From an uncultured Clostridia bacterium (GTDB taxonomy: Bacteria; Bacillota; Clostridia; Oscillospirales; Acutalibacteraceae), in contig CAMHEZ010000005.1 in assembly GCA_946184295.1 (NCBI GenBank), forward strand, positions 28,282-92,281: a DNA stretch of 64,000 nucleotides. Reading direction: 5' to 3'. The notes under the pieces were generated by a model, which was not told the DNA's origin, did no database searches, and was given only the letters and a program-made list of their open reading frames with translations. Both the position numbers and the translations under genes were made by a program. Shown piece after piece: positions 9,092-18,274 of the stretch. The first letter of the stretch is position 1. Each line of letters begins with the position of its first letter.

Positions 9092-9190
9092 TTGGAGTAT
9101 GTATTGAGTAAGCTTATGGAACGCGGAGCGGTATCGGCTCCGCAGCAGGAACATGAAATTCAGAATATCGGAGGTATGAACTATGTATAA
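9092..9190 (+). CDS. Possible 32-aa protein upstream of and overlapping the next gene
   Basis: A TTG start with GAGGGAG 6-7 bases before it opens a frame of 32 codons (begins MEYVLSKLMERGAVSAP) ending at TAA 9188-9190. It overlaps the next start by 8 bases, so the pair could be translationally coupled or this could be a regulatory leader peptide. It contains no domain I recognise. Its size and the non-ATG start keep confidence low. Confidence 0.4.
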   Translation: MEYVLSKLMERGAVSAPQQEHEIQNIGGMNYV

Positions 9191-9509
9191 CGATTATGGT
9201 GTTATTTTTGAAACCGGTCAGCCCAACTGCATCAGAAGCGGTGATTATAACGGCATGGCTTCGCCCTATCAGCCCACAATGGACAATGCAACAGGCAACT
9301 TCACAGTCATGCGCAACCACGCCCAGCGCGAGCGCATCATTGAGATCGACGATCGACTGATCTCCGCCAATGAGGAATACAGAGCCCTTTCTTCCAGTCT
9401 TTCCACCGCCAGCGACGCGGTCAAGGACTATATTCAGGATCGCATTGTGGAACTGAAAGCCTCGCTCTCCGCTCTCGAACTGGAGAGAACCCGTCTTTTG
9501 TCGTATTGA
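9183..9509 (+). CDS. Hypothetical protein with a C-terminal coiled coil
   Basis: 108 aa, starting MYNDYGVIFETGQPN. The ATG has GGAGGT 7 bases upstream. The first half is polar and rich in Asn, Gly and Pro; the second half (about residues 45-105) has heptad-like Leu/Ile/Ala spacing, as in RIIEIDDRLISANEEYRAL, suggesting a short coiled coil. No signal peptide or membrane segment. It is followed by a strong terminator and is probably a single small transcription unit with the 32-codon frame before it. I do not recognise the family. Confidence 0.7.
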   Translation: MYNDYGVIFETGQPNCIRSGDYNGMASPYQPTMDNATGNFTVMRNHAQRERIIEIDDRLISANEEYRALSSSLSTASDAVKDYIQDRIVELKASLSALELERTRLLSY

Positions 9510-9542
9510 TGTCCGGTTATTCATGACGATGACGAAATAATC

Positions 9543-9598
9543 AAGCACCGCACGGTATTGTCTTGGGTCGCTGACCTGCATACTGTGCGGTGCTTTTT
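9543..9598 (+). terminator. Terminator after the small coiled-coil gene
   Basis: AAGCACCGCACGGTAT (9543-9558) pairs with 9580-9595 almost completely, followed by T's. The convergent minus-strand gene ends at 9602, so it may act for both strands. Confidence 0.85.
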
Positions 9599-9601
9599 CA
9601 T

Positions 9602-10291
9602 TTAAAACTGATTTTTGTGGCCGAACGGCTTATTCTTGAACTGGGCATAGCTCCCCAGCACATCCAGCGAAGCCACATGGGTATCCTGCAACTGACCCGT
9701 GGCGTAATCGGCCGGTTCGTGGATATTATACATGAACCCCTGCCTGCCGTACCGCTGATCGACCCCTTCTATGTAGCTTTCTTCCACGGCGACATTGAGC
9801 ACCCGCCCGATTATCATGGAATTGAGTCCCTGCTTGGACAGATCGACATTGCAGGCCAGACGGCATTCCAGCGTCATGAAGCTCTCCGCCACACGCGGCG
9901 CCTTGACGGTCTGCGCCTTTTCCAAGGTAAATCCCCCCGCCTCAAACTCGTCTTCCGGCACGGTATTGTTGACAATGGTGGCAATGCAGTTGGCGTAATA
10001 ATCCGCGCTGACAAAATTGATACAGAACTCCCCCTCCCGCACGATATTGCGGTAGGTATGGGAGAGGTGGCTGATATTCTGCATGACGGCGAAGTAACCG
10101 CCGGCGTCTCCGCCGAAGCTGCTCCACGAGTGGAAGCAAAGGTTGGGCTTGCCGTTCTGCTTGACGGTGGAAATGAGAAAGAGTACCTGCGGAATCGCAC
10201 AGGCAAATTCCAGATGAGAAAAGCTGTCGAACTGCCCCGGCCAGTTTTCATAGAGCAGCTCCTGCGCGTCCATACCGATTTCACGTTTCAA
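9602..10291 (-). CDS. Flavin reductase-like (FMN-binding split barrel) protein
   Basis: 229 aa. The order of segments VLFLISTVKQNGKPNLCFHSW, NISHLSHTYRNIVREGEFCINF and LECRLACNV matches flavin reductase-domain proteins that bind FMN; HTYRNI.R...FCINFV is the recognisable core. The TTG start overlaps the TGA of the upstream gene (TTGA), and AAGGAG lies 14 bases before; an internal ATG at codon 7 is an alternative. It is co-transcribed with the YwaF-like membrane protein. The redox partner cannot be told from the sequence. Confidence 0.75.
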   Translation of the reverse strand: MKREIGMDAQELLYENWPGQFDSFSHLEFACAIPQVLFLISTVKQNGKPNLCFHSWSSFGGDAGGYFAVMQNISHLSHTYRNIVREGEFCINFVSADYYANCIATIVNNTVPEDEFEAGGFTLEKAQTVKAPRVAESFMTLECRLACNVDLSKQGLNSMIIGRVLNVAVEESYIEGVDQRYGRQGFMYNIHEPADYATGQLQDTHVASLDVLGSYAQFKNKPFGHKNQF

Positions 10292-11031
10292 TTGGTTTCG
10301 GTCATCTCCTTGTTACGATGGAATAACGCCGCGAGATCAAACGGCAGATAGAGAAGTCCCCACACCGCCAGCAGCGCCGCGAACATGGGGAGCAGATAGT
10401 ATTCCGCGCCCAGCCAGTCGGCGAAGGTCTGCGTGAGCGTGCCCCGCACAGGGCCGTTGATGAAAAAGTAATTGCTTTCCAGCAGCCGGTTGACCGCCGC
10501 CACGGGCAGCATGAGCAGTCCGAGCATGAGCGCGACCGACGGCAGCTGCCGGATTTCCGGGCGAAACATACCGGTCAGAACCAGATACAGCGGTATCAGC
10601 ACGATGAAGGTGTGGGCGATCATCAGGTGCAGAAAATAAAAGCTGAACGCCGTACTGTTTCCGATGTCCGGCGTGACCAGCGCAAAAAACGCGCCCGGCA
10701 GATTGACCGCGTAGATGAAGTTGCGGAAAGTTTCGTTTTGGGTAAACACCGCGAGCGGATAAGTGAAGAGGGAAACCGAGCAGAGATGAAAGGGCAGTCC
10801 CGTCCGGATGTCAAATTCATCGGGGTGAAAGACAAAATAGACATACTTGCCCAGCTCGATCACGGTGAACACCGCCCACAGCACCAACAGCAGCGTGCGC
10901 CGCTTTTGAGCGTCCAGTCGCCGTCCGATGAAAATCATCACGCCACAAAAGAGCGCCGACAGCGCGAGAAAACCCAGATGCGTGGCGGAAAACAGCGTCA
11001 CCGGCTTGGTATTGTCAAAAAGCCCTGTCAA
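10288..11031 (-). CDS. YwaF/TIGR02206-type integral membrane protein
   Basis: 247 aa with about seven hydrophobic segments spread over the whole length. The motif GLPFHLCSVSLFTYPLA in the middle and NRLLESNYFFINGP later are characteristic of the TIGR02206 family, whose function is unknown. TTG start with GGGGAG about 7 bases upstream. The last codons overlap the start of the flavin reductase-like gene, so the two are an operon. Confidence 0.8.
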   Translation of the reverse strand: MTGLFDNTKPVTLFSATHLGFLALSALFCGVMIFIGRRLDAQKRRTLLLVLWAVFTVIELGKYVYFVFHPDEFDIRTGLPFHLCSVSLFTYPLAVFTQNETFRNFIYAVNLPGAFFALVTPDIGNSTAFSFYFLHLMIAHTFIVLIPLYLVLTGMFRPEIRQLPSVALMLGLLMLPVAAVNRLLESNYFFINGPVRGTLTQTFADWLGAEYYLLPMFAALLAVWGLLYLPFDLAALFHRNKEMTETN

Positions 11032-11113
11032 ATCCAGCTCCCCCTTTCCTGCTCATTTACCGTTAGTATGCGAACATGGGGCGGAATTTATGCGTGCAAA
11101 AGGCAGCACACCG

Positions 11114-12511
11114 TTAATCGCTCGTAACCAGCTTCTGGAACGCGTCGCCGCGCACCTCGAAATTTTTAAACATATCGTAACTGGCGGCGGCGGGAGAGAG
11201 CAGGCAGATTTTGCCCGGCGCGGTGACTTCCTTGGCCTTGCGCACGCCTTTTTCAAAGTCATGACAGGGGTACACGGCGATGCGCTCCGGAATACCGTAT
11301 TCTGTGAACAATTGATTCATGCGCTCGGTGGTGGTGCCCACCAGCACGATGCTGTCGATGTCCGCCGTGCGCAGAAACTCCGCTAAATCGGTGTAGTCGA
11401 TGCCCCTGTCCATGCCGCCGAGAATCAGCGTGCCCACACTGCCCAGCGCCTTGACCGCATTGATCGCGGAACGGCAGATGGTAGAGATGGAATCGTCGTA
11501 ATAGGTCACGCCGCCGAAGGTGCCTACCTTTTCCAGACGGTGCGCAAGCGGTCTGAAGCTGGCGAGCGACGCCTTAAATTCGGTTTCACTCATGTCGGTC
11601 AGCGCCTTGCAGATGGCGTAGTCAATGCCGATGTTATAGAGATTGTGCCGCCCTACCAGACAGGTGTCGCCTTCCTCGATGACAATCGAGCCGTGCGGCG
11701 TGGTGACAGTGGTACCCTTGACGGAAATATCCGCCGGCTTTTCTTCCCCCAGACCGTCGCAGGCCGTGACCAGACGGCCGGGACGGGGATATTTTGCCAG
11801 CGTATCCAGATCGTTGACATTGAGAACCGTCACGTCATCTTCCTGCTGATACGTGAAGACATGCGCCTTGGCCGTGATGTAGTTTTCCATCGTGACATAA
11901 TGGTCAAGATGTTCCTCATAAAGATTGAGAATCACGCCGATATGCGGGGAGTGCCTGACAAATTCCAGCTGATGACAGCTCATTTCAAATACCACGGTGG
12001 TATTCTCGTCCACACTTTCGATAAAGTCCAGACAGGGAATGCCGATATTGCCCACAAAGATGGTGTTGTCGTCGTGCCGCTTGAGGATATGATACAGCAG
12101 CGAGGAGGTGGTGGACTTGCCCTTGGTACCGGTGATGCCGACGGTATTCTTTCCGAATGCCGCCAGAAACACTTCCGTCTGGGAGGTCAGCTTGTCGAGC
12201 AGCTTCTCCGGGCGAAAGACCGGAATGCCGGGGCTTTTGAAGATATAGTCAAACGCGGCCAGCACATCGGTGTTGTCCTGCCCGATCTCAATAAAGTCGC
12301 AGTTGGGATAATTGTCCATGTCGATTGGTTTGGCATCGGCCAGCGTCAGATGGATATCGGGATACAACGAGCGGATATAGCGATAAGTAGAAATCCCCTC
12401 GCGCCCCATGCCCCAGATCACGACTTTTTTATCTTCGATAAAAGATATGATATTTTTCACAGTGTCAAGAATCCTTTCCGAACAATCGCTTTTTCTGTCT
12501 GCAATATACAC
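11114..12511 (-). CDS. murD: UDP-N-acetylmuramoyl-L-alanine--D-glutamate ligase
   Basis: About 465 aa. It adds D-glutamate to UDP-MurNAc-L-Ala in cytoplasmic peptidoglycan synthesis. The N-terminal nucleotide-binding motif is VVIWGMGREGIS, the ATP loop is GITGTKGKSTTSSLLYHIL, the central domain has HQLEFVRHSPHIGVILN, and the C-terminal domain has YYDDSISTICRSAINAVKAL. The GTG at 12511 has only AGG 3 bases before it; a GTG at 12460 with AAAGGA further upstream would remove 17 residues and begins right before the first conserved strand, so the start is uncertain. It is 6 bp behind the Rpn-type gene rather than in the usual division and cell wall cluster. Confidence 0.92.
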   Translation of the reverse strand: MYIADRKSDCSERILDTVKNIISFIEDKKVVIWGMGREGISTYRYIRSLYPDIHLTLADAKPIDMDNYPNCDFIEIGQDNTDVLAAFDYIFKSPGIPVFRPEKLLDKLTSQTEVFLAAFGKNTVGITGTKGKSTTSSLLYHILKRHDDNTIFVGNIGIPCLDFIESVDENTTVVFEMSCHQLEFVRHSPHIGVILNLYEEHLDHYVTMENYITAKAHVFTYQQEDDVTVLNVNDLDTLAKYPRPGRLVTACDGLGEEKPADISVKGTTVTTPHGSIVIEEGDTCLVGRHNLYNIGIDYAICKALTDMSETEFKASLASFRPLAHRLEKVGTFGGVTYYDDSISTICRSAINAVKALGSVGTLILGGMDRGIDYTDLAEFLRTADIDSIVLVGTTTERMNQLFTEYGIPERIAVYPCHDFEKGVRKAKEVTAPGKICLLSPAAASYDMFKNFEVRGDAFQKLVTSD

Positions 12512-12517
12512 AAGCCT

Positions 12518-13657
12518 TTACGCCTGCTGTAAACCCATTTTCGCCTGAAATTCGTCCACGGTCACATGAGCCACCTCAGCGGCCTGTTCCGCCGACAGCA
12601 TGCCCCGGCCCACCAGTTCGGTCAGGGTGCTGAATATACCTTCCTCGCGGCCTTTCATACGGCCCTCCTCGCGGCCCTCCATGCGGCCCTCCTCGCGGCC
12701 TTCTATGCGTGCGTCGTTTCTCATCTCTTCCATCTCCATACGCATTTCCCTGCGGCCCTCCTCGCGGCCCTCCATGCGTGCGTCATTTCTCATTTCCTCA
12801 ATCGCCAGACACATTTCCCTGCGACCTTCCTCGCGACCTTCCTCACGTGCGTCGTTTCTCATTTCCTCAATTGCCAGACACATATTGACACGCTCCTTTC
12901 CTTCCTGATAGGGCAAATCAGACCCTGTCACCACATTTACCATGTCCACAGTTCTGCGCGAAACATCCTGATAACCGCTGTCCTCCTGCACAATCTCGCG
13001 CAGACGCTTTTTGTCTTTTGAATATTTGACATATTTCAGCGCCAGATTCAGCTCGGTGTGAAATTTGTTGAAATCTTCATCGGCGATGTCCGCCGGAACA
13101 ATCAGGTGCAGCCGGTAATCCTCCACAAACGGCAGATATGCCTCTTCCACCGCCAGCATATCGTGCAGGCACCGCGGCGCGTTCCACTGCTCCGCGCCGA
13201 AATACAGCGTCAGCGTAATGACCGGCAGCAGCTTGTCGGTGCGGTAAAAGCCGGAAAGAAACTCCGCCGATGTCTGCGCCTTTGCGTCGCCGCCGCGATG
13301 GGATTTCGCGGTTGCCTCGACCTGCGCGGCATACTGCATCGCGTCATACAGCATATGGCGCACCGGCATGGCATAATGAATTTGCGACTGATTCTCAATG
13401 CCCAGCAGGAGATACGCCGCCCGGTCGTCCTCCATCGCCGTCACCAGCTTGAGCACGTCCCGGTACTTCTGATCCGGCACAGACGTTCCGTCCGCTCCAT
13501 AGGGCAGCACAATGGCAGTGGTATCCAGCGGCCTGAGCTGTTCGGGCCGTATGACCTGCCGCCCGTCAAACAGCAAAAAATTAAACGCGTCGGCAAACAC
13601 CGCGCTGTCCTGCATATACGCCTTGGTCACGGCGTCTTTGTCCGCCATCGCTCTCAC
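12518..13657 (-). CDS. Rpn-family nuclease/transposase-like protein with an Arg/Glu tandem-repeat tail
   Basis: 379 aa. The first ~250 residues match the PD-(D/E)XK Rpn / Transposase_31 type: KAYMQDSAVFADAFNFLLF at the N-terminus, then D..YRDVLK and LLGIENQS, where the E-x-Q pair is the nuclease core, and later TLTLYFGAEQWNAPRCLHDML. From about residue 265 the chain is a tandem repeat of a unit close to EEMRNDAREEGREEGRREM, degenerating into MEGREEGRMKGREEG; the nucleotide repeat spans roughly 12640-12890. The last 40 residues form a separate small helical tail. GTG start; an ATG three codons later is possible. Rpn proteins are linked to recombination and defence against mobile DNA. Confidence 0.85.
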   Translation of the reverse strand: MRAMADKDAVTKAYMQDSAVFADAFNFLLFDGRQVIRPEQLRPLDTTAIVLPYGADGTSVPDQKYRDVLKLVTAMEDDRAAYLLLGIENQSQIHYAMPVRHMLYDAMQYAAQVEATAKSHRGGDAKAQTSAEFLSGFYRTDKLLPVITLTLYFGAEQWNAPRCLHDMLAVEEAYLPFVEDYRLHLIVPADIADEDFNKFHTELNLALKYVKYSKDKKRLREIVQEDSGYQDVSRRTVDMVNVVTGSDLPYQEGKERVNMCLAIEEMRNDAREEGREEGRREMCLAIEEMRNDARMEGREEGRREMRMEMEEMRNDARIEGREEGRMEGREEGRMKGREEGIFSTLTELVGRGMLSAEQAAEVAHVTVDEFQAKMGLQQA

Positions 13658-13672
13658 CGTCCCTTCTTCCCT

Positions 13673-13701
13673 ATTATATTCTCAATTTTCCCCCGTGTCA
13701 A
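13673..13701 (-). promoter_or_regulatory. Promoter of the Rpn-type gene and murD
   Basis: Minus strand TTGACA (13701-13696), 17-bp spacer, TATAAT (13678-13673): full consensus, immediately upstream of the gene. Confidence 0.85.
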
Positions 13702-13787
13702 GACGAAGACAGCGCCTGACGGGGCTGAAAAATACCAATTACCCAAAAATTCCCGCGAAACCGGGCGAAAATATAAAAATTGATGTA

Positions 13788-13816
13788 TTGACATTTGATT
13801 TCCAATCTGTTAAGAT
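13788..13816 (+). promoter_or_regulatory. Promoter of potABCD
   Basis: TTGACA (13788-13793), 17-bp spacer, TAAGAT (13811-13816). It leaves an unusually long leader of about 350 bases before potA. Confidence 0.7.
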
Positions 13817-14178
13817 AAGTGCTAATGGTCTTGATTTTGCATGATAGCAATTTTGAAGTTAATGATTCACGGACACACCGAAAAAAGGCAGGTATCAAAA
13901 CAACAATCTATTTGACAATCCATGTGTGCGTCCGGCTTTGAAAAAAGACAGAGAAAAAAACTAATACAGCAACAAAAAAGGTCAGCATATCCTTCGGCGC
14001 TCTCTTACGCAACCACAATGTATCCGGACAGGGAACGCCGGTATTGTTACATCAGCCGCATCACAAACGGCTGGTTTAATGCTATATTTACTGCGATTTG
14101 TCTCGGCTTGGCAGGTTCTTATCGTATGATACCCTGTAGCGGGCAGAAAGCTAAATTTCAGTAAAGGAGGATGTTGTA
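13817..14178 (+). other. Long potA leader
   Basis: About 360 bases without a convincing gene. An 80-codon frame exists (13922-14164) but has no SD and an odd composition. A CAGCCG/CGGCTG hairpin lies near 14048-14070. The length invites a regulatory RNA, possibly polyamine-responsive, but I recognise no riboswitch class. Confidence 0.35.
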
Positions 14179-15255
14179 ATGGCTGAAAATATCATTAGTC
14201 TGAAAAACATCTCGGTGTCGTTTGACGGGGAAACCATCCTCGACAAACTCAATCTCGACATTCAGGACGGCACCTTTGTGACGCTGCTGGGCCCCTCGGG
14301 GTGCGGCAAGACAACGACCCTCCGCATTATCGGCGGCTTTCAGGAGCCGGACAGCGGAGATGTTTTTTTCGGCAAGGAACGCATCAACGATCTGCCCCCC
14401 CACAAGCGGCAGCTCAACACCGTCTTTCAGCGGTACGCGCTCTTCCCTCATCTCAACGTGTATGAAAACATCGCGTTCGGCATGAGGATCCGCAAGAAGA
14501 GCGAGGCGGAGGTCAAGGCAAAGGTCGCCGAAATGCTCAAGCTCGTCTCTCTGGAGGGCTTTGAGAAACGGCGCACTTCCACCCTCTCCGGCGGTCAGCA
14601 GCAGCGCGTGGCCATCGCCCGCGCACTCGCCAACGACCCGAAGGTGCTGCTGCTCGACGAGCCGCTCGGCGCGCTCGATCTCAAGCTGCGCAAGGAAATG
14701 CAGGTGGAGCTGAAACGCATTCAGAGCCGTCTGGGCATCACGTTTATCTACGTGACCCACGACCAGGAGGAAGCGCTTTCCATGTCGGACACGATTGTGG
14801 TCATGAACCACGGCGTGATTCAGCAGATCGGTTCGCCGACGGATATTTACAATGAGCCGGAAAACGGTTTTGTTGCTGACTTTATCGGAGAAAGCAACAT
14901 CGTGGACGGCATCATGCACGCCGACTGCGATGTTGCTTTTTGCGGTGCGCGTTTCGCGTGTGTGGACACCGGCTTTGCCAAGGACGAGGAAGTCGATGTG
15001 GTCATTCGCCCCGAGGATATCATCGTGGTACCCAAAGAGGAAAGCGACCTGCGCGGCACCGTCACGTCCGTCACCTTCAAGGGCGTGCATTATGAGATGT
15101 ACGTCAATGTCCCCGGCGAAGAGGAAGAATGGATTATCCAATCCACCGTCGCGCAGGAAGAGGGCAAGGAAATCGGCATGACTGTCACGCCCGAAAATAT
15201 CCACATCATGAAGAAATACACCGGTGACTACGCCGGCGACGAAGAGCTGGAATAA
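14179..15255 (+). CDS. potA: Spermidine/putrescine ABC transporter ATPase
   Basis: 358 aa. Walker [10 protein letters not shown] near residue 38, Q-loop [18 protein letters not shown], signature [15 protein letters not shown], Walker [13 protein letters not shown] and switch His in VTHDQEEA are all intact. The C-terminal third is the TOBE regulatory domain (RPEDIIVV). AAAGGAGG lies 8 bases before ATG. It powers polyamine import through PotB and PotC, which follow directly. Confidence 0.95.
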   Translation: MAENIISLKNISVSFDGETILDKLNLDIQDGTFVTLLGPSGCGKTTTLRIIGGFQEPDSGDVFFGKERINDLPPHKRQLNTVFQRYALFPHLNVYENIAFGMRIRKKSEAEVKAKVAEMLKLVSLEGFEKRRTSTLSGGQQQRVAIARALANDPKVLLLDEPLGALDLKLRKEMQVELKRIQSRLGITFIYVTHDQEEALSMSDTIVVMNHGVIQQIGSPTDIYNEPENGFVADFIGESNIVDGIMHADCDVAFCGARFACVDTGFAKDEEVDVVIRPEDIIVVPKEESDLRGTVTSVTFKGVHYEMYVNVPGEEEEWIIQSTVAQEEGKEIGMTVTPENIHIMKKYTGDYAGDEELE

Positions 15256-15268
15256 CGGAGGACGCGCA

Positions 15269-16087
15269 ATGAAAAAAGATTCATGGGTCGCCTCGCCGTT
15301 CATGGTGTGGGTGGTCATCTTCACCGTCATTCCGCTGGGTATGGTGTGCTGGTACGCTTTTACCGACGCGTCGGGCGCGTTTACCTTTGACAACATACTG
15401 AAAATCGGCACCTATTGGACATATCTCAAGGATTCGCTCATCATGGGCGCGGTCGCGACCTTCTTCTGTCTGCTGCTGGGCTATCCGCTCGCCTACATCA
15501 TGTCCCGCGCCAGCTGGGCCGCACAGCAGACCATGATGATGCTGCTCATGCTGCCGCAGTGGATGAACTTCCTGCTGCGCACCTACGCGTGGATGACGCT
15601 GCTCGAAAACAACGGCCTGATTAATCACCTGCTGGGTCAGCTCGGCATCGGCCCTTTCCATATGATTAACACCAAGGGCGCGATTATCCTGGGCATGGTC
15701 TACAACTTCCTGCCCTATATGATTTTGCCCATTTACTCCGTTATGGAGAAGATTCACAGCAGTCTGTTTGAGGCGGCCAACGACCTTGGCGCGGACAAGC
15801 TGGCAACGCTGCGCCGCGTGGTCTTCCCGCTCAGCCTGCCCGGCGTCATCACCGGCATCACGATGGTCTTCGTGCCGTCGGTCAGCACCTTCGTCATCTC
15901 CAAGCTGCTCGGCGGCGGCAACAATATGCTCATCGGCGACGTCATCGAACGTCTGTTCGTGGGTGCCGCTCCCAATTACAACGTCGGCGCGGCGCTTTCG
16001 CTGGTGCTGATGGTGCTGATTCTCATCAGCATGGCCGTCATGAAAAAATTCGACGACGGCGAGGAAACAGGGGGGTTGATGATGTGA
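15269..16087 (+). CDS. potB: Spermidine/putrescine ABC transporter permease PotB
   Basis: 272 aa, six predicted membrane segments. The ATPase-docking EAA loop reads EAANDLGADKLATLRRVVFP. The start at ATG 15269 is set by GGAGG 7 bases upstream; a longer frame reading back into potA is rejected. Its TGA overlaps the ATG of potC by one base, so translation is coupled. Confidence 0.95.
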   Translation: MKKDSWVASPFMVWVVIFTVIPLGMVCWYAFTDASGAFTFDNILKIGTYWTYLKDSLIMGAVATFFCLLLGYPLAYIMSRASWAAQQTMMMLLMLPQWMNFLLRTYAWMTLLENNGLINHLLGQLGIGPFHMINTKGAIILGMVYNFLPYMILPIYSVMEKIHSSLFEAANDLGADKLATLRRVVFPLSLPGVITGITMVFVPSVSTFVISKLLGGGNNMLIGDVIERLFVGAAPNYNVGAALSLVLMVLILISMAVMKKFDDGEETGGLMM

Positions 16088-16905
16088 TGAAGGCTTCCAA
16101 ACTTCTCTCCAGGATTTACACGGTACTGATTTTTCTGTTTCTCTACGCGCCCATCGTGGTGCTGATCGTGTTCTCCTTCAACGCCACCAAGAGCCGTTCG
16201 GTCTGGAAGGGCTTCTCGCTGCGGTGGTACGAAAATCTCTTCAACGACGAAACCATTCTCGGCGCACTCTGGGTATCCATTGAGGTGGCGGTCATCGCGG
16301 CCATCGTCGCGACGATTATCGGCACGGCGGCCGCCGTCGGCCTCAAAAGCATGAATAAAAAACTGCGCTCTGTCATGCTCACGCTCAACAATATCCCGAT
16401 GGTCAACCCCGACATTGTGACGGGTATTTCCATGATGCTGCTGTTCGTGGCGATTTTCGGCGCAACGGGACTGCTGCGTCCCGGCTTTACAACCTTGGTC
16501 ATCGCTCATGTCACCTTCTGCATTCCCTATGTGATTCTGTCGGTGCTGCCCAAGCTCAACCAGATGAACCCGAGTATTTACGAGGCCGCGCAGGACTTGG
16601 GCTGTCCGCCCTTCCGTGCATTTATGAAGGTGGTCATGCCGGAAATCATGCCGGGCATCATCACCGGCGTCATGATGGCCTTCACCCTCTCGCTCGACGA
16701 CTTCGTCATCAGCTACTTCACCAGCGGCTCTACCGCGCAGACGCTGCCCATGGTCATCTACTCCATGACCAAGCGCCGCATCAGCCCGAAAGTCAACGCG
16801 CTGTCGGCGGTGATGTTTGTAATCGTACTGGTGCTGCTGGTTGCCATTAACGCGCGGCAAATCGCCGAACAGCGCCGCACCAGAAAAACCAATCAGGATA
16901 TCTGA
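16087..16905 (+). CDS. potC: Spermidine/putrescine ABC transporter permease PotC
   Basis: 272 aa, six membrane segments, EAA loop EAAQDLGCPPFRAFMKVVMP. A GTG one codon earlier (16084) could also initiate; ATG 16087 overlaps the potB stop (TGATG) and is preferred. It is the second half of the polyamine channel. Confidence 0.95.
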   Translation: MKASKLLSRIYTVLIFLFLYAPIVVLIVFSFNATKSRSVWKGFSLRWYENLFNDETILGALWVSIEVAVIAAIVATIIGTAAAVGLKSMNKKLRSVMLTLNNIPMVNPDIVTGISMMLLFVAIFGATGLLRPGFTTLVIAHVTFCIPYVILSVLPKLNQMNPSIYEAAQDLGCPPFRAFMKVVMPEIMPGIITGVMMAFTLSLDDFVISYFTSGSTAQTLPMVIYSMTKRRISPKVNALSAVMFVIVLVLLVAINARQIAEQRRTRKTNQDI

Positions 16906-16936
16906 ATAACAAGTGTTTTAGAAAGGATTTTGATAC

Positions 16937-18028
16937 ATGAAAAAAATCGTATCTCTTGTAATTTCCGCAGCCATGCTGCTGTCCGCACTCGCCGTCACCG
17001 GCTGTTCCAAGGACGAAGGCGTCCCCATGACGGGCGAAGAGATTTATGTCTACAACTGGGGCGAGTACATCTCCAACGGCGACGACGGCACCCTCGACAC
17101 CAACAAGCAGTTTGAAAAGGAAACCGGCATCAAGGTGCATTACCTCAACTTCTCCAGCAATGAGGAAATGTACGCCAAGATCAAGAGCGGCAGCATGACG
17201 GTGGACGTCATCATTCCCTCCGACTACATGATCTCCCAGATGATTCGCGAGAACATGCTCGAAAAGCTGGATTTCAGCAATATCCCCAACTTTGACAACA
17301 TCGACGAGAAATTCCGCAAGACCTCCTTCGACCCCACCGGCGAATACTCCGTTCCCTACACCTGGGGCTGCACCGCCATCTTCTACGACAGCCGTTATGT
17401 GGACGCCGCCGACGTGGACGAAAACAGCTGGGATTTGCTCTGGAATGAAAAGTACACCGGCAAGGTGCTGATGTTCAACAACCAGCGCGACGCTTTCGGC
17501 GTGGCTGAAGCCAAGCTGGGCTACTCCCTCAACAGCGAAAACCTCGACGAACTGGAAGCCTGCTATCAGGAACTGGTCAAACAGGCCCCCATCGTAAAGG
17601 GCGGCTATTACGGCGACGAAATCTTTGACAAGATGGAGAGCGGCGAAGCGATTATTGCCCCCTACTACAACGGTGATCTGCTGATGATTCAGGAGACCAA
17701 CGAATATGTCAAGGGCTACATTCCGCCCCACGCCAACACCTTCATCGACTCCATGTGCGTGCCCACCTGCTGCCAGAACAAGTCGGCCGCCGAGAAGTAC
17801 ATCAACTTCATGTGCCGCGAGGACATCGCGCTCGCCAACATCGAAACCATCGGCTACGCCTCCCCCATGTCCTGTGTCGTGGAGCAGCTCGACGAGGAAG
17901 TCACCGGCGAATTTTTCTACCCCTCTGACGAAAAGCTGGCGGAATGCGAAGTCTTCTATTCCCTCTCTGACGAAACCAACGCCTTCCTCTCCCAGAAGTG
18001 GGAAGACCTGATGAATCAGTCCAAGTAA
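16937..18028 (+). CDS. potD: Spermidine/putrescine-binding lipoprotein
   Basis: 363 aa. Signal peptide MKKIVSLVISAAMLLSALAV with lipobox VTGC places the Cys near residue 23 in the membrane. The mature chain has the PotD features EIYVYNWGEYI near the N-terminus, DVIIPSDYMI in the first lobe and PYTWGCTAIFYD in the second. GAAAGGA lies upstream of ATG. Last gene of the potABCD unit and followed by a terminator. Confidence 0.95.
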   Translation: MKKIVSLVISAAMLLSALAVTGCSKDEGVPMTGEEIYVYNWGEYISNGDDGTLDTNKQFEKETGIKVHYLNFSSNEEMYAKIKSGSMTVDVIIPSDYMISQMIRENMLEKLDFSNIPNFDNIDEKFRKTSFDPTGEYSVPYTWGCTAIFYDSRYVDAADVDENSWDLLWNEKYTGKVLMFNNQRDAFGVAEAKLGYSLNSENLDELEACYQELVKQAPIVKGGYYGDEIFDKMESGEAIIAPYYNGDLLMIQETNEYVKGYIPPHANTFIDSMCVPTCCQNKSAAEKYINFMCREDIALANIETIGYASPMSCVVEQLDEEVTGEFFYPSDEKLAECEVFYSLSDETNAFLSQKWEDLMNQSK

Positions 18029-18050
18029 ACGCTTGACACCCCAATATATA

Positions 18051-18092
18051 AAAAGCACTGCACGGTGTTCGCATCGTACAGTGCTTTTGTTT
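18051..18092 (+). terminator. Terminator of potABCD
   Basis: AAAAGCACTG (18051-18060) pairs with CAGTGCTTTT (18079-18088), with additional pairs inside, then GTTTT. Confidence 0.85.
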
Positions 18093-18108
18093 TGGACGCA
18101 GCGCGATG

Positions 18109-18262
18109 GGGATTCGCCTGACCCTGTTGCGTGTCTTGGTGCGTCTTGCTCGCAGGCTGCGCCTGCTCGTGGGGCGCCGCCCCACTCCCCGCTGGGGCGC
18201 TGCCCCCGTCCCCGCCAGGAGGACCAGTCCCCCTGGACTCCCGCGCCGCATTCGCGGCTTAA
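18109..18262 (+). repeat. Dispersed GC-rich hairpin element, copy 2
   Basis: Hairpins GCAGGCTGCGCCTGC, GTGGGGCGCCGCCCCAC, GGGGCGCTGCCCC and the GGACCAGTCC stem, then a GCCGCATTCGCGGC hairpin at the end that faces, 12 bp away, the stop codon of the amylase gene on the minus strand. Hairpin 3 has a different sequence from copy 1 but still pairs. Confidence 0.9.
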
Positions 18263-18274
18263 TTGCGCTTCGCT

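Noticed and set aside
12640..12890. CRISPR-like direct repeats on the minus strand
   Set aside because: They are in frame, encode the Arg/Glu tail of the Rpn-type protein and have no spacers.
13922..14164. 80-codon frame in the potA leader
   Set aside because: No SD, mixed basic/Cys/Tyr composition, no recognisable motif, and a poly-A stretch explains the Lys/Gln run.
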